DNA of 64,000 nucleotides from Agrypnia vestita (lineage: Eukaryota; Arthropoda; Insecta; Trichoptera; Phryganeidae), in contig JADDOH010023075.1 of the NCBI GenBank assembly GCA_016648135.1, forward strand, positions 216,381-280,380, in the 5' to 3' direction. Positions 11,665 through 23,304 of the stretch are shown here, piece after piece. Each line of letters begins with the position of its first letter. Position 1 is the stretch's first letter. Under the pieces are notes generated by a model. That model was not told where the DNA came from and made no database searches. It worked only from the letters and a program-made list of their open reading frames with translations. The translations under genes and the position numbers were made by a program.

Positions 11665-13013
11665 ACTAAAGATAATTTTAAATGTTTATGGGAAGAATTT
11701 TCCTTGTTTAAAATAAATTAAAAAAACCTGCTAATTTTCTTTCGGCATTCACCCGTTTTTATATATGTACACAGGTATATAGGTAACAGCACGTAATTTT
11801 ATTGTTAGAGTAAAGGAACATTTAAGATGTCTCAATAAAAATAACTTCTCAGAATTCTCGAACCACCTTTTAGAAACACGTCACATATTTAAAAAGAAAA
11901 CGGTATTGAGATTCTCCACAAAAACAATAGAGGCTTTAGATTGGGTAACTTAGAAATATAAGAAATCAGTAAACGCCTGAACACTATAGCCAATATAATT
12001 AATAACCAGTTAAATTTTACGAATAACCCATTTCCCCTTTGGGTGTCTACTTGTCAATTACCCCCATGTTCAAAAATTGACCTGTTTACCAAACTAGGTA
12101 AAGGATAATTAGTATGCGTCCGTCCTGACGATGATACAGTGGTATCGAAGCTGGTAGACGTAAAGTGGTTTATACAAAGTTTTTAATTAATTAAGATTAA
12201 TAATTATGTTTTAGATCTTTGTGTGGTTGCATCAACAAACCCCTATCAATATACATTAGCCCTGGTGTGCGCTGTTCTGAGATAAAAGTAACGTGAAAAA
12301 CTCACATATCGTTTACACATTACTTTAATTATGATTCAATATTGATTCACGACCACCTATTAACTAGTAAAACATTTAAATGAGTGGGATTAATTACTAT
12401 AAAATTTATTAAAATATTTATTAAATATTTAAACGAGTGGGCGTTACTTCCTCTCACGGGTGGCATTCAAATGCCTTCTTACTCATCCCGGTGATCCATC
12501 TTCAGGACCCTTTATCACCGTTTTCCGCATTTCCCCTTACTGATCTTGACTCACTGTCGTCTGTCACCGCCCACTTGCGTCACCGCATCACTTGCCCCAA
12601 TAGGCTGAACTGGTGCGGTAAGACGCGCCGCTTCCAAGAAGCCAGCGTCCGTTTCCAGGAAGATGACTCGCCGACGCGGTTTTTGCCGAACTAATCCGCA
12701 GACAGTCGGTTGGCGAGTGTCATTCACTCCCGCGTAAAGTGTTTGTATCACTCTGCGGTATCTTACCGCAAATAAGACAGCTCTACAATTCATTCGCGAC
12801 AACTTCCTTCCCGTTGCGCGGTTTCCGGCAAGATTCCAATATTAAACCGGCGTCTTTTCTTACAAAAATGATGAATGAATATAAACACTTTACCGGAAAA
12901 GCGTTTACGCGCACTTCCGCTATAGTCATTCCAAAAATAGCTCGTTGTGATTGAAGTTTTTATCTAAAGTCGGGTATTTATCATTACGTTTTTATTGTTA
13001 GCGTGCGTCTTTT
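11665..13013. other. Intergenic DNA with a GC-rich patch at 12430-12860
   Basis: The first 750 bases are AT-rich with nothing recognisable. From about 12430 to 12860 composition changes to GC-rich, CpG-containing sequence with weak open frames on both strands (12437-12694 plus, 12551-12802 minus) that I cannot match to any family. A small hairpin TGCGGTA-TCT-TACCGCA sits at about 12755-12771. It could be an unrecognised repeat, an old exon or captured DNA. Confidence 0.45.
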
Positions 13014-13324
13014 TTACTTCCTTTCTTTTAACTCGTAGCGTCTGCTTGCTTGCTTGATGTAAACACTTTGGATCGATTTTTAACCCTTTTCCCGTGATCC
13101 AATCGAGCTGAAACTTTGCAAGCAGACTCGTGCCGACGATCAAGAAGATCTATCAAATTTTCGTTAAAAAAATAATAATTATAGTATAATTTTTGATTTT
13201 TCAAATTTATATGTTTTTTTCATACAACTCAGTATGAAAACTCCGACGCATCTGGTAGACACGAAACCCGAAAATGAGAAAGGGTGTATTGTAAAAATTT
13301 GGTTTTTATGGGTTAGGTTTTTGA
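13014..13324 (+). mobile_element. MITE-like element, family M copy 2
   Basis: It starts TTTTTACTTCCTTTCTTTTA and continues through the same interior blocks as copy 1 (minus strand) and copy 3: CTCGTAGCGTCTGCTTG, GGATCGATTTTTAACCC, CCGTGATCCAATCGAGCTGA and the AT-rich centre. It shares with copy 3 a further 3' segment ending near GGTTTTTATGGGTTAG, which copy 1 lacks. The right boundary is approximate. Confidence 0.7.
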
Positions 13325-13430
13325 CACTGTGTCGTATTGTTTACGTAGGTCGCAATATCTTTAGTGTATTTTCATTATGTTTTTATTAATACTACTAGTT
13401 GGTGTTATATTACTATTGTCTCGCACAATA

Positions 13431-13463
<33 letters not shown>

Positions 13464-13494
13464 GTTTTGCTTGAGGTTTCCGCGAGCGTTATTG

Positions 13495-13836
13495 TATGTA
13501 ACAAAAGGTACTTCTGGAATCCCTGGCGTTTTCTGTAAATGGTCTCCGTGAGAAGACCAAGGCCGACGTTTCGACACGGTATCACGTGCCATTGTCAAGG
13601 CTAAAAAGGCCTCAAAAGTTACGGACTAGCCGTACTTGTTCGCAGGTGACATGAAAGTCCCCCACCAATAAGGCTTTCATGTCACCCGCGAACAAGTACG
13701 GCTAGTCCGTAACTTTTGAGGCCTTTTTAGCCTTGACAATGGCACGTGATACCGTGTCGAAACGTCGGCCTTGGTCTTCTCAAGGAGACCATTTACAGAA
13801 AACGCGAGGGATTCCAGAAGTTCCTTTTGTTACATA
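13495..13836. repeat. 342-bp near-perfect palindrome (fold-back structure)
   Basis: Arms 13495-13657 and 13674-13836 are each 163 bp, pair without gaps and differ at only about four positions. The loop is 16 bases (13658-13673). TA-dinucleotide microsatellites flank the structure at 13427-13463 and 13834-13848. Each arm carries a copy of the motif TTGACAAT, a 6-bp stem and GAAACGTCGG, resembling the hammerhead-like ends of Penelope-like elements (see findings). Small open frames within the arms are mirror images of each other and are not taken as genes. Confidence 0.95.
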
Positions 13837-14087
13837 TATATATATATAAAGAAACCCGTGTTTCCCTACCCGCCAAGTTTTCTCCACAACAAGCCGCAAG
13901 GGCTATCCACCATCGGTGGGTGGTTATAGTGGTGGTTAGCCCTTGGTGTCACATCGAAAATATGCGAGTTTGGTGGGGGTGGCTGTGCGTGGGTGACGAA
14001 AATGTGCTTGGGCTGTGAAAATGTTTTGTTATGGGAAGGCCGCAAATGCTTCAGATTGTTTAAAAATAGGCGCGCCGACTCTGTCGG

Positions 14088-14287
14088 TGAGTCTAGAAGG
14101 TTCCGGAAAAACCTGCTCTAGAAATTTCTGGAAGGAGAAGGAGGAAAAGGTTCTAGAAAATTCCCGAAAGTTCTATAAGGTTCTAAAGGTTCTAAGAAGA
14201 ATGTTCTAGAAAGTTCGCGAAAGTTCTATGACGATCCAAACAGTGTACTAAAAATCTACGCGTGCGAAGCCGCGCGGGCACAGCTAG
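14088..14287 (+). mobile_element. Helitron 3' terminal region
   Basis: The end is diagnostic. A GC hairpin (GCGTGCG-AAGC-CGCGCG region, 14259-14276) is followed by GGCACAG, then CTAG at 14284-14287, then T, matching Helitron insertion between A and T. The region just upstream is filled with TTCTAGAA-type words (14093-14226). The 5' end (TC...) could not be located, so the element may extend back toward 13850. No Rep/helicase is present: it is non-autonomous. Confidence 0.8.
14151..14226. promoter_or_regulatory. Phased GAA/TTC pentamer array resembling heat shock elements
   Basis: Units at 14151 TTC, 14156 GAA, 14161 TTC, 14166 GAA and 14171 TTC are in perfect 5-bp alternation. The phase continues less perfectly to GAA at 14196. 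A second run then has GAA 14199, TTC 14204, GAA 14209, TTC 14214, GAA 14219 and TTC 14224, six perfect alternating pentamers. Further triples lie at 14096-14108 (GAA, TTC, GAA) and 14121-14133 (GAA, TTC, GAA). Inverted nGAAn repeats at 5-bp spacing are the known binding site of heat shock factor; binding here is inferred. Confidence 0.65.
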
Positions 14288-15351
14288 TTTTCCAGGCGCG
14301 CTTCAAAACTCGTTCGTCAAGAATCAAATATTTCAGTTTGTATTTTTAAACGAATCACACATTTACCATAAACCTACACGTCCTTAGATACTAGTCCACG
14401 TACTTAAGATTTTTCTGGAGCAAATCATTACAATCTGACTGAAGATGTATAAGACAATAAGTAATGATGTTAATTTCATTATACGTGTTAGGTAATAAAT
14501 TATGTTAAATTTAATATATAATTTGACGAATTATTTATTTATTAAACGCTACGAAATAAAACTGGACTTGCATTTCTACGTACCAATGTAAGGATACGAG
14601 TACATTCGATTATGTTTTTATAAAAATCCTGACATTTACACATTAATACTACGTTGTATATTTGTCGGATTTACATCCGTTCCAGAACAATACCTTAATC
14701 ATAGAAATAGACAATGGATACACTAATTTCATTCAAAGAATTCACCGTATTTAACTACCAATGAAGAAAAAATACTTATAAAATAATAATAATGTTGATG
14801 TAACTGACCTTTTGTGCAATATTTCTTCATAATACGTATACCGACGACCTCCCGAATAAATCATTCGTGACTTACCTAAAAAGAAACAAAAAAATACGTT
14901 AATTCAGTTAGGTAATTAGGTAGGCCGCCCGAGATTAAGCTACGTAGACCAGATTATCGGAGATGCGCGCTGTGCACCTACCATGATATGAAGAAGCTGG
15001 CAGGTGACAGAGAGGGGTGGAGAGGGCGAGTGCTTGTTGCAGACCAATCCTAGGATTGCAACCCAAAAAAAGGTACCTACTAATATTATTTAAAAGAAAC
15101 AGAGTTAAGTTAAACAAAAGTAGTGAATGTAAATGAAAGACCAAAAAAAAAAAAGAAAAAAGAAGCATAGAAAACATTGATACAATATAGATGGCCAATT
15201 ACAGGTCTCCACATTTAGAAATATGTCAGTAATGATAAATATTTATATAAAAATATAAAAATAAAATATATAATTATATTATTAAAAAAAACTAAGGCAT
15301 ATTAAAAATTATATAGAAAGAAAGAATAAAAAATTTAAACAAAAGAAAAAG
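14288..15351. other. Intergenic DNA, no gene seen
   Basis: AT-rich DNA. A short slightly GC-richer block at 14925-15060 is unrecognised, and A-rich runs occupy 15140-15350. No repeat ends or coding region could be supported. Confidence 0.5.
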
Positions 15352-15695
15352 AAACTTTATTATTATTATTACGTGGAAAAAAATTCAGCACTCAAAATTT
15401 TTCTTAATCTTGTGTGGCTGCACTCGAACAGATCAATATCCAATAATCTTATCAGTTTATTGAATGCCTCGCATACCCTCAAGAAATATGAATTCCGACG
15501 ATAGTTGGATGAGATAAAATCAATGTGAAAGACTGGGTTGTGTCTACGAGATCTACAGGGAACATGGAATTTTAGTCTATTTAATAGTTCAGGACAGTCG
15601 ACGTTGCCTGATACAATTTTTAGTAGGTACATCAAATCACCTATTTCGCGACGTTTGTATAATGGTATTATAATATTATTCTTAAATGTCTTAAA
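15352..15695 (-). pseudogene. LINE (CR1/jockey-like) C-terminal fragment with (TAA)n tail
   Basis: On the minus strand the frame ending at 15369 encodes about 100 residues resembling the C-terminus of CR1/jockey-type reverse transcriptases. A 'RREIGDLMYLLKIVSGNVDC' block corresponds to the usual 'R.di..l..l.ki.nG.iDc'. A basic CRSRRHNPVFH segment, an NYRRNSYFLRVCEAFNKL segment and a DIDLFECS block follow. A TAATAATAATAA tail lies just beyond at about 15355-15370. RT catalytic motifs are missing, so this is a dead 5'-truncated copy. The copy of MITE family M at 15715 begins immediately upstream of its 5' edge. Confidence 0.65.
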
Positions 15696-15714
15696 TAATA
15701 CCGTTTTTTATCTA

Positions 15715-16205
15715 TTTTTACTCCCATTCTTTTTACTCGTAGCGTCTGCTTGACTGCCGAAAAAAATTTGGATCGATTTTTAACCCTTTTCCCGTGATCC
15801 AATCGAGCTGAAATATTGCAGGCAGACTCGTGGTGACTATAAAAATGATCTAACGAATTTTAGTTTAAAAAAGTATAGTATAATTTTCGATTTTTCTAAA
15901 TTTTAACGGTTTTTTCAAATTGGAAACCAAACAAATGAGAAAGAAGCCCGACGCGTAGAGAAGACGCGAAACCTTTTTCAACTAGTCTGACTCGAGCAAT
16001 GGGTCCGATCAGACGGTTTTGCCAACGCCGTTCCCCCCGATACCAATTATTACGTTTTCAAAGTTTTGTGGATAATAATAAACATGGAATAGATTTTCCA
16101 CATGAACTTAAAGCAAGAGGAATATGTTGATAGAATATCAAATTGGAAACAATACAAATAAGAAAGGGAGTATAAAAACTTGGTTTTTATGGATTAGTTT
16201 TTATT
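15715..16205 (+). mobile_element. MITE-like element, family M copy 3 (with extra internal sequence)
   Basis: It begins TTTTTACTCCCATTCTTTTT and shares the interior blocks of copies 1 and 2 to about 15910. It then has GACGCG...GACGCGAAACC, matching copy 2, and finishes with AAGAAAGGGAGTATAAAAAC and the GGTTTTTATGGATTAG segment. Relative to copy 2 it carries about 150-190 bp of additional DNA (about 15985-16140), probably a later insertion. Confidence 0.65.
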
Positions 16206-16569
16206 TCAATAAAATAATGTAACATGTCTCCTTTACAATTGATATTTTTTATTTTCGAAATCATAGATTTGGATATTACTATGTATTATATATACATATA
16301 TTATAAGCGTTTTATAACGTCCTTTTCCTGAAATGTATTTTTTATGGATTCTGGATCATTTTAACTAAACATCACAAATATTTTTCAGTTTTTAACGTCT
16401 GGAAAGGTTAAAGAAAATAGTTGGATGTTTTAACTTTAACTTTGACAATGATCGTTTTTAAATCATAATTACTTATCATATCACAAATATAACTTTTAAT
16501 TTGAATAAACTATATTTATTAATCAATTCGAAAGACATACAGAAAAATCAAATCAACTCAACGAAAAAA

Positions 16570-16665
16570 TATTTGGCTGCTACGGGGACTCGAACTCAGA
16601 TCTCCCGTCTGTCCGGGAAGGTGCGTTACCGTTCCGTCAATATATCGACGGTATCAGATCCGTAA
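16570..16665 (-). repeat. tRNA-like sequence, probably a SINE head
   Basis: On the minus strand there is an A-box-like word (TGACGGAACGG) followed about 40 bases later by a B-box-like GAGTTCGAGTCCCC. A stem CCCG/CGGG lies where the anticodon arm would be. The cloverleaf does not close (poor T-stem and no matched acceptor), so a functional tRNA is unlikely. Confidence 0.35.
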
Positions 16666-19600
16666 GTCTATTTTTATTAATTAATTAACATATACAATAT
16701 TATACATTTTAAGCCACTTTTTAGTGCGGTAGTCACAAATTACTTTGTTTATCTGCCGCTAGAGGACGCCAGAATTAAACATTTTAATTTTGGACACATT
16801 GATACAACACATATATAATATATATTATATTAAAAAACACATTCTTATTGTGGAGTTGCAATTTCAGAACAAAGTTCTGTGAATTTTTTAAACCGAATTT
16901 ATTAATCAATTAGAAAGATTTAAATATAATAACAATATTTTATGTGTCGAGAAGAGTTTGAGCCGACATTTTACAGTGATTGATATTTACATACATTACA
17001 CCTATGTAGATAGGTCGGTAATAACCAAATTGATAGATTACACAGTTATAGTGGAGTTTGCCAATGATTATATAGGTACGTGGAAAAAATAATGACGTTA
17101 TAAAAAATCGAAAAAATTCATAAATTGATGTCCTTTCGAAAAGAGAGGAATTTGAAATGATTCAGTTCAATACGAGACTAGCACAATTTGACCATCGGAA
17201 AAAACGTTTAATTTCTTCATTATTTACAATTCCTTTATATTCCGTCCATCCGTATTGCAACATAAAACAAAGTTATACTGACAGCTGTCCGGGTATTTAT
17301 CAGCACATAGCTACATGTAGGTAATTGCAATTGAATTGATTTTAAATCATTATCGTCACGCGGCTGCGATCCATTGAACCGTTTTTGTGAGATTATTTCT
17401 AGTAATATCATATATTAATATCGTACGAAATAACGGATAGATTGTTAATAATTTTTGATTAATTATTAGCATAATTTTTAATTTAAATGATTGACTCGTC
17501 ATCATTTCTGCTTTGCCGTTTACGCTACTCTACCAGGCCAGTAGTTTCTAGAGCAAAATTTCTTCATAAATTTCTTCGTAGGTACATAAATATGCATCCT
17601 GGTCGCATGCGAGGTAAATAATCAATTGAAATTGAGTAATTAAATTAAAATTAAATATTTCTGGCAGAAACATAAATTGTTAATAATTGTAATATCATTG
17701 TCAAGTACGACAGTTTATTTAGGAGAAAATGACACATCGCTTATATTAATTATCAAGATTGCAACGCGGGCATATATCAATATACGAATATATTACTCGA
17801 CGAAATATTAGCATTGCTAGCAGAATGATATTTTTATGATACTTAATTCGGGTCTGTTTATTAGTTTCTTCGCTCCTAGGTGTGCACGTCTAGAGAACAC
17901 TTTATTTATCCCCGAATTAGAAGATTACGTATGTATGTCATATTTTTCACACGCATCGTTTTGCCGATCCACTCCTAAATATGCAAATGTGATGTTCAAC
18001 AGTCTACAGCAGTTCTGCCATCGGACCATTATTTTTTTTGTTTCCACAAAGACACATCCAAAAAGTCGGTCATCGATGAGTCAACTGATTACGTATGGAT
18101 GTAATCTGTTAACCGCAGCCCGATTAAGATTTCCTTCGCATCGCGAATCGTCCATTGTAACTGTCTGCAGCGGCCCCACGTGGCGGGGGTTTCTGGCGCG
18201 CCGAGCCTCCGTGACTCACCTCCGTCCTGCTCCCCTCCCTGGTGATGTAACGTTATTCAGACATTCTCGGGTGGCTGGAGTGAGAGCGAGACCGGATGCG
18301 AGTGAGAGCGGGGACGAACTAACGGATGTCCGTGTGGAGGAGATGACACACGCGCATTGTCGGCGCTCCGAGGTGATGTTACGCTTCGTGATGGGCTGGT
18401 AATACCCATAAAGTAGTTTGAGACTGTGCGAAGAAGATATCTCAATAAACGTTTTTGTTGATCCGGAGAAAGCGCACAATAGAATAATTCGAAACAACTC
18501 GTGAGGAGTTCTATTCGTGTATGAAGAGGCGCCTTTTTCTAAGTTTGCCCGTGTGAGAATTAAATCATGCGTAGAATCGGAAAATGCATGGTTTTTATCG
18601 CTGAGGAAAAGGAGGTAATAATTTTCAAGATGTGAAATAAATATTCTAAAAGTTGTAATGTAAAATAATGAAATACTATTATTTATTTTATATACGTATC
18701 AAATTAACAATATTAAATATGTTCGATAGATGACATTATGTATATATTTTTTCATGAGTTAATAATAAAATAGGTAGGTTCATTATATTAATATTTCGAT
18801 CCAAAATACTTTCTAAAGCCTATTCACAGTCTATAGCAGTAAAATGTAATTTTAAACTGCGTATAAAAGCTAGAATTGTTACAAGATGCGCGAAAAACGT
18901 ATGTACATTCGACCTTTAGATATCTTTCGAAGATATCTTTCGAACTTTCAAGGATATAAAGATCTGTGTCCAATTATTTAAATTCATTAAAATAAGTGAA
19001 AAATTCTAAATTTAACCGAAATTTCAAACATGTCGGCGGCACGTAAAATTAGTTGGTGACTGCCGGCACATGTAGGAGCCATGCTTTCAGTAATGTTTAC
19101 AGTTATCACGCACTGTCTTCTGTAACAAGTTTGTGTGCTCTTCAATGTATTTACATTTTTTTCAATTACTGCGCAATTCATTTTTGTTAAATTTTAACGC
19201 CAGCACTGCACTATGTCAAAAGTTGATCGAAAGCACAGTGGTGCTGAATGTCTAGGCTAACTTTGTTCGACTTTCGAAACGACCTTTCGTATGTAGACTT
19301 ATGTGTAGTAAAATTATTGTATTTTTTTTTTTTTATTGTATTTGTAAGAGATCATTCAACAAACGATATCCACAAGTATCTATATTATATACACATACTT
19401 AATAATTTTGAAGTCGGTTATCCTGATATAATAAACAATACCAGATCCAAAGATATTAAATCAACTCAGCGAAGAAGTCTTCTATATTAGTAATTTCCAG
19501 TGAAGATATACGAAGAGTCTATCTAAGCACATATATTTTTGAAATATAATATATGTATATGTGAAAAAAGGTAGACATAGTAAAAGTACTAAAGATATTT

Positions 19601-19703
19601 TTTGATGTATACATGTAAACTATGACGATTATACGTAACTTGCGTAATATGATAATTATTATAAATAAATTTACAATAAACACAATAAATATTAAAAAAT
19701 ATT
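16666..19703. other. Intergenic DNA with an unassigned open frame in a GC-rich patch
   Basis: Mostly AT-rich. The one notable feature is a GC-rich block at about 18150-18400, inside a 188-codon plus-strand open frame (17836-18402). The frame has no recognisable domain, and the first two thirds read like chance AT-rich coding. The GC part contains GAGTGAGAGCGAG-type repeats and two related GGTGATGTAACG/GGTGATGTTACG words. It could be a host promoter or exon; I cannot decide. Confidence 0.4.
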
Positions 19704-19892
19704 CGCGGCCTTAGTAGCCCAATGGGCATGACACTTTGCTCTCATTCCGAAATTTCCGGGTTCGTCATCACGTATATTTATTGTGTGGTCACAATAAATA
19801 TACGTGATGTAGGTACCTACTCAAGCCTGGGTGTTTTTGTGTTTCGCTTCAGTAATTGGGTCCCATAGCCTGTTGAAGCATTTAAATAAATT
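19704..19892 (+). mobile_element. tRNA-headed SINE, copy 1 (with internal hairpin)
   Basis: The head reads CCTTAGTAGCCCAATGGGCA (A-box region) and, further on, TTTCCGGGTTCG (start of the B box). The shared tail body is CTCAAGCCTGGGTGTTTTTG, a TTTCGCTTC block and GCCTGTTGAAGC. The body matches the copies at 23305 and 52848. The segment between the B box and CTCAAGC is replaced by a perfect hairpin, 19766-19785 with 19790-19809 (20-bp arms, 4-base loop). Confidence 0.8.
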
Positions 19893-20640
19893 TTAATTAT
19901 ATTCACATTTAAATTACAATATAAAAAATCCTAATTAGGCAGAAGACCTTGTATAAGACTGGGTATAATTAATAAATGTATACAAAAAGGTATTTGTAAT
20001 ATGTGAAATAATATAGTGTATCTTCCCAGTTCAACAGCAGCACGATGACATTTCCAATATGGCGCAAAACTTGAAAAAACAAAATCAATATTTAGAAACA
20101 ACCAGGAAGACAGGTGGTGGTCCAACTTGCGTGTGGGATTTGACAGTCAGCGGGGTGACTGGACTGCTTTGTGGTCAGGCATTTGCGTTTATGGTTTGCC
20201 AATCGGGAATTCACCCATATATATTATATGTCCATGAGTGGGCTCAATATTCGTAAATTTTCCACTTCCTTTAAAAGTTCACACTGTTTATTATTCCTGC
20301 TGTCGGTTTACATTGATCTCGGTATTCCTGGGTGGCTCAACCATATGTGAAATGAAGTAATGGGAAAATTGTCGCGTAAAAAGTATAAACATTGGGTTTT
20401 ATCAAAACCTTATTTTCTTGTACATAAGCATTGGTTATTCATTTATTATTTATAGGTGCATTCATTTTAGGCTTATAACAACACAAAATGCTTTTGGATG
20501 TTGCCAAAAAATATTTGTCAACGAAATTTAGACGAAATTGTCGATTTTTTTGATGAATTTAATAAACATTTATGAACAACTATTTGATTGATATATTCAA
20601 ATACTCAGGTGAATACGTACTTAAATATTTATGTTTATTT
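19893..20640. other. Intergenic DNA, no gene seen
   Basis: AT-rich. Short open frames (for example 20059-20256) are not recognisable. Confidence 0.5.
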
Positions 20641-21125
20641 CTTGGATCCTACTGCGGGGCACGTCGGGACCCGGATCCAAAATGTAATGACAAATGGAAA
20701 TGTCCTCAGGCTTTTACGTCCTCCTGTGTTTCCGAACTCTCTTGTCGGCGTTCGACGGATCCCTCGCAGGGGACATCGATAGGGCAGATGTCTCTAATGC
20801 GACCTGCCATTCAAAGGGATCCAAAGGGAATCACTTCGTCAGATTTGACAAGACAAAAATCTTATCAACAGAAACGCACCTTATAGCCAGATTAGTAAGG
20901 GAGTCCATTGAAATATTAGTTCAAGTACATATTGCATACTGGCGACCTCTATCGTGGAAGAAGTGAACACTCCACAACAAAGTGCATATAATTTACGCCC
21001 CCGGAATCATTAATCAGTCCGCCCTATACCTCCGCGGGTACAGATTGTCCTCTTGATGACGTTGAATATGAATTCAACGAAACGTCGAGAATCGTTTCTC
21101 GGAAAAACATACAGTTCGTATACAA
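20641..21125 (+). pseudogene. Penelope-like element 3' fragment (end of GIY-YIG endonuclease region)
   Basis: In the plus frame covering 20694-20966, residues encoded at about 20844-20915 read FDKTKILSTETHLIARLVRE followed by SIEI. This matches the conserved end of the Penelope-like GIY-YIG endonuclease ('tkil......Rl.REaiEI'). Family proteins normally continue with a KH..NFN..dG segment; here the frame instead degenerates and stops at 20964-20966. About 90 bases downstream, at 21053-21083, lies TTGATGA, a 7-bp stem with ATGA loop, and GAAAC, resembling the ribozyme-like motif found at Penelope-like ends. The upstream RT domain is absent. The call rests on one motif plus the downstream structure. 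Confidence 0.6.
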
Positions 21126-23304
21126 TATCTGTAACCATTTACAGTTAAAAATGACGAAAAATTATTGTTTGGCACCGTGAACACTCTAGAGGTCGTTTGT
21201 GGAACTATGAGCGATCTAGCGCTGAGAACTCCTCTTTCTATTATTGATGTATGTAGGTCATTTTATGAAATTGAATCCATCATTTTGAATAACTTGTATA
21301 CATAATGTAAGCATCAGCATTGAATAAAAATTATAACGTTCACCTTCCGATGGATAAAATAATCTTGCACCGAACCATTCGACACCTAAATATTTATAAT
21401 AAAATCAAATATTGTGATAACACATTTATTTCATAATATTGAAATTTACTGCTTATTTGGCAGGCGTTCAAAATAATCATTAAAATATTCGAGAAAACCT
21501 CTTCTGAAAAAGTTAATCTCCTCTTTCTCAGGATAGCCATAAAGCATTTATTGGTAGTTATATTTGTTGCTATTATATACTATTGTACCTATATATCATT
21601 ATACACTTCATAAATTTTGATTTTTTTTTTGTATTGTTCACAAAAATTATTTACAGGAAGAAATTGTCAGGGACTAATCAAGTCCCATGAGCCCGTTAAA
21701 GAAGAAGTATTTAGGTTAACTGGGGATATTTTTTTATAGGTTCTTGTTAGGAAGATAGTTTCCTTCCTTACCGGCAGTTATAAAGTAATAGACGCAGCAA
21801 ACGGTACGCGACATTGTGCGTACAACGTGCGCCATCGCGGCGCCTCCTTCGGCGGTCAAGCTCGATCAGCTCGCAGCGGGGGCCAGAATTTAAGGTAATC
21901 AATTATATGGAACGCTTTAAGCTGACAGTAATATCAAACTCACTTGCCATCGCATATTGGGTACATAAAATGTCAATGGAATTGATCCTGAACTGTGTGT
22001 CTATATATTAATTACGCTAACCAATGTCGCCGTCTCCGGATAATTTCTGTTGCCAGTTAAACAAAAACAAATGGCGAAATCGTATAAAGTAGCGAGAAGT
22101 ATGGATTGTTTTAAAATACATGCAGATAATATTTAATGTGTAGAAATATTATAACGTAAAATGTAAAATAAAAATGGTCACTTATAAAAATAATGTACTT
22201 AATATTTGTATATGTTTATTAATTTTTGATATACATATTTGTGTTTCAAAAGTGTTTGTAAATTTCGCCATATCTTTTTTTGGTTATGTAAACCCAGCCA
22301 TAACCCAGCTGTCACTGCTGTCGGTTCGGCCGTTCGTCATTTTGGAGCGATGACAGCTATTTACGTTTTCTCTTTAAACTATTTATCGCTTTAAAAAGCT
22401 ACTTTTAGTAAGAAAAATGTTATATCATAGTGAATGAAATGAATCAAGACGCGGATTTTAGATTACGGAGCAGTACATAATTATGTATGATATTTAACTG
22501 TCATATTCATGTCTTTCAGGTTAGAATTTCGTGTTTCGGAAGTGATAATTTATATTTTCCAGAACATTAATAATATGAGGACATACAGAACAACGTTAAA
22601 TTTAATGCAAGAATATCCTGATAAATAAGAAAAAAATTGTTCAGAATTTGGAATGTACCACGTTTTTTAATATGATGGCAAATAATGTTAATTTGACAAT
22701 TGACAAAGCATATTCAAAATATTAATTTTATTTTAAAACTCCGCTCTGACTTATTAATCAGTTAGAAATACTGAATAAATACTTTGTCTTAATTATATCT
22801 AAACTACCCGTAATTAAAAGTGGAAATTTGCCAGATACAATTGGCCACGAAGCGGTTGACGTAGGCATAGGTAAACAATTGTGTTTGCTGTTGTAATAAT
22901 TGCCTTCCTGCTAGTGTTAAATAATTTCGGTCGGAAGTGTAAGGATTATTTAGGCACGTAGACAAAATATCGGCAGTAGCTAAATTGAGGTTAGTATACG
23001 GATTTATTGAGACGGTTTTGTGTATGTCAGAGACAAATTCTGTCAAATGCATAACCGTTTAAAGCTGTAAAATTCGTGTATAAAAATTTTCTCCACCTCC
23101 ACCTCTTTACAAAACAGAAACGGCAGTTTTTGAAAGAACAAAATTTTGTTCTGTAATGCATACTCGCGTGAGACGCCTTGTCAAATATCCATTACAAAAT
23201 TCAGTAATTTTATGTTAAAACCAGTTCAAAATTTTTTTTAGCATACCTATATATCAGAACAGAACGAGTTTTAAACGTTTTTCAGTGATTTTTATTTCTT
23301 TATT
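21126..23304. other. Intergenic DNA, no gene seen
   Basis: AT-rich with small GC-richer spots near 21800-21890 and 22300-22360. No supportable gene, TIR pair or tandem array. Confidence 0.5.

Noticed and set aside
13361..14018. Mirror-image small frames in the palindrome arms
   Set aside because: Both derive from the same repeated arm sequence on opposite strands and end in microsatellite; no family recognised.
16570..16665. tRNA gene candidate on the minus strand
   Set aside because: B-box-like word present but no closed cloverleaf; more likely a SINE head.
17836..18402. 188-residue protein-coding gene
   Set aside because: No domain, AT-rich chance-like first part and no conserved motif; only the GC-rich composition of the last third is notable.
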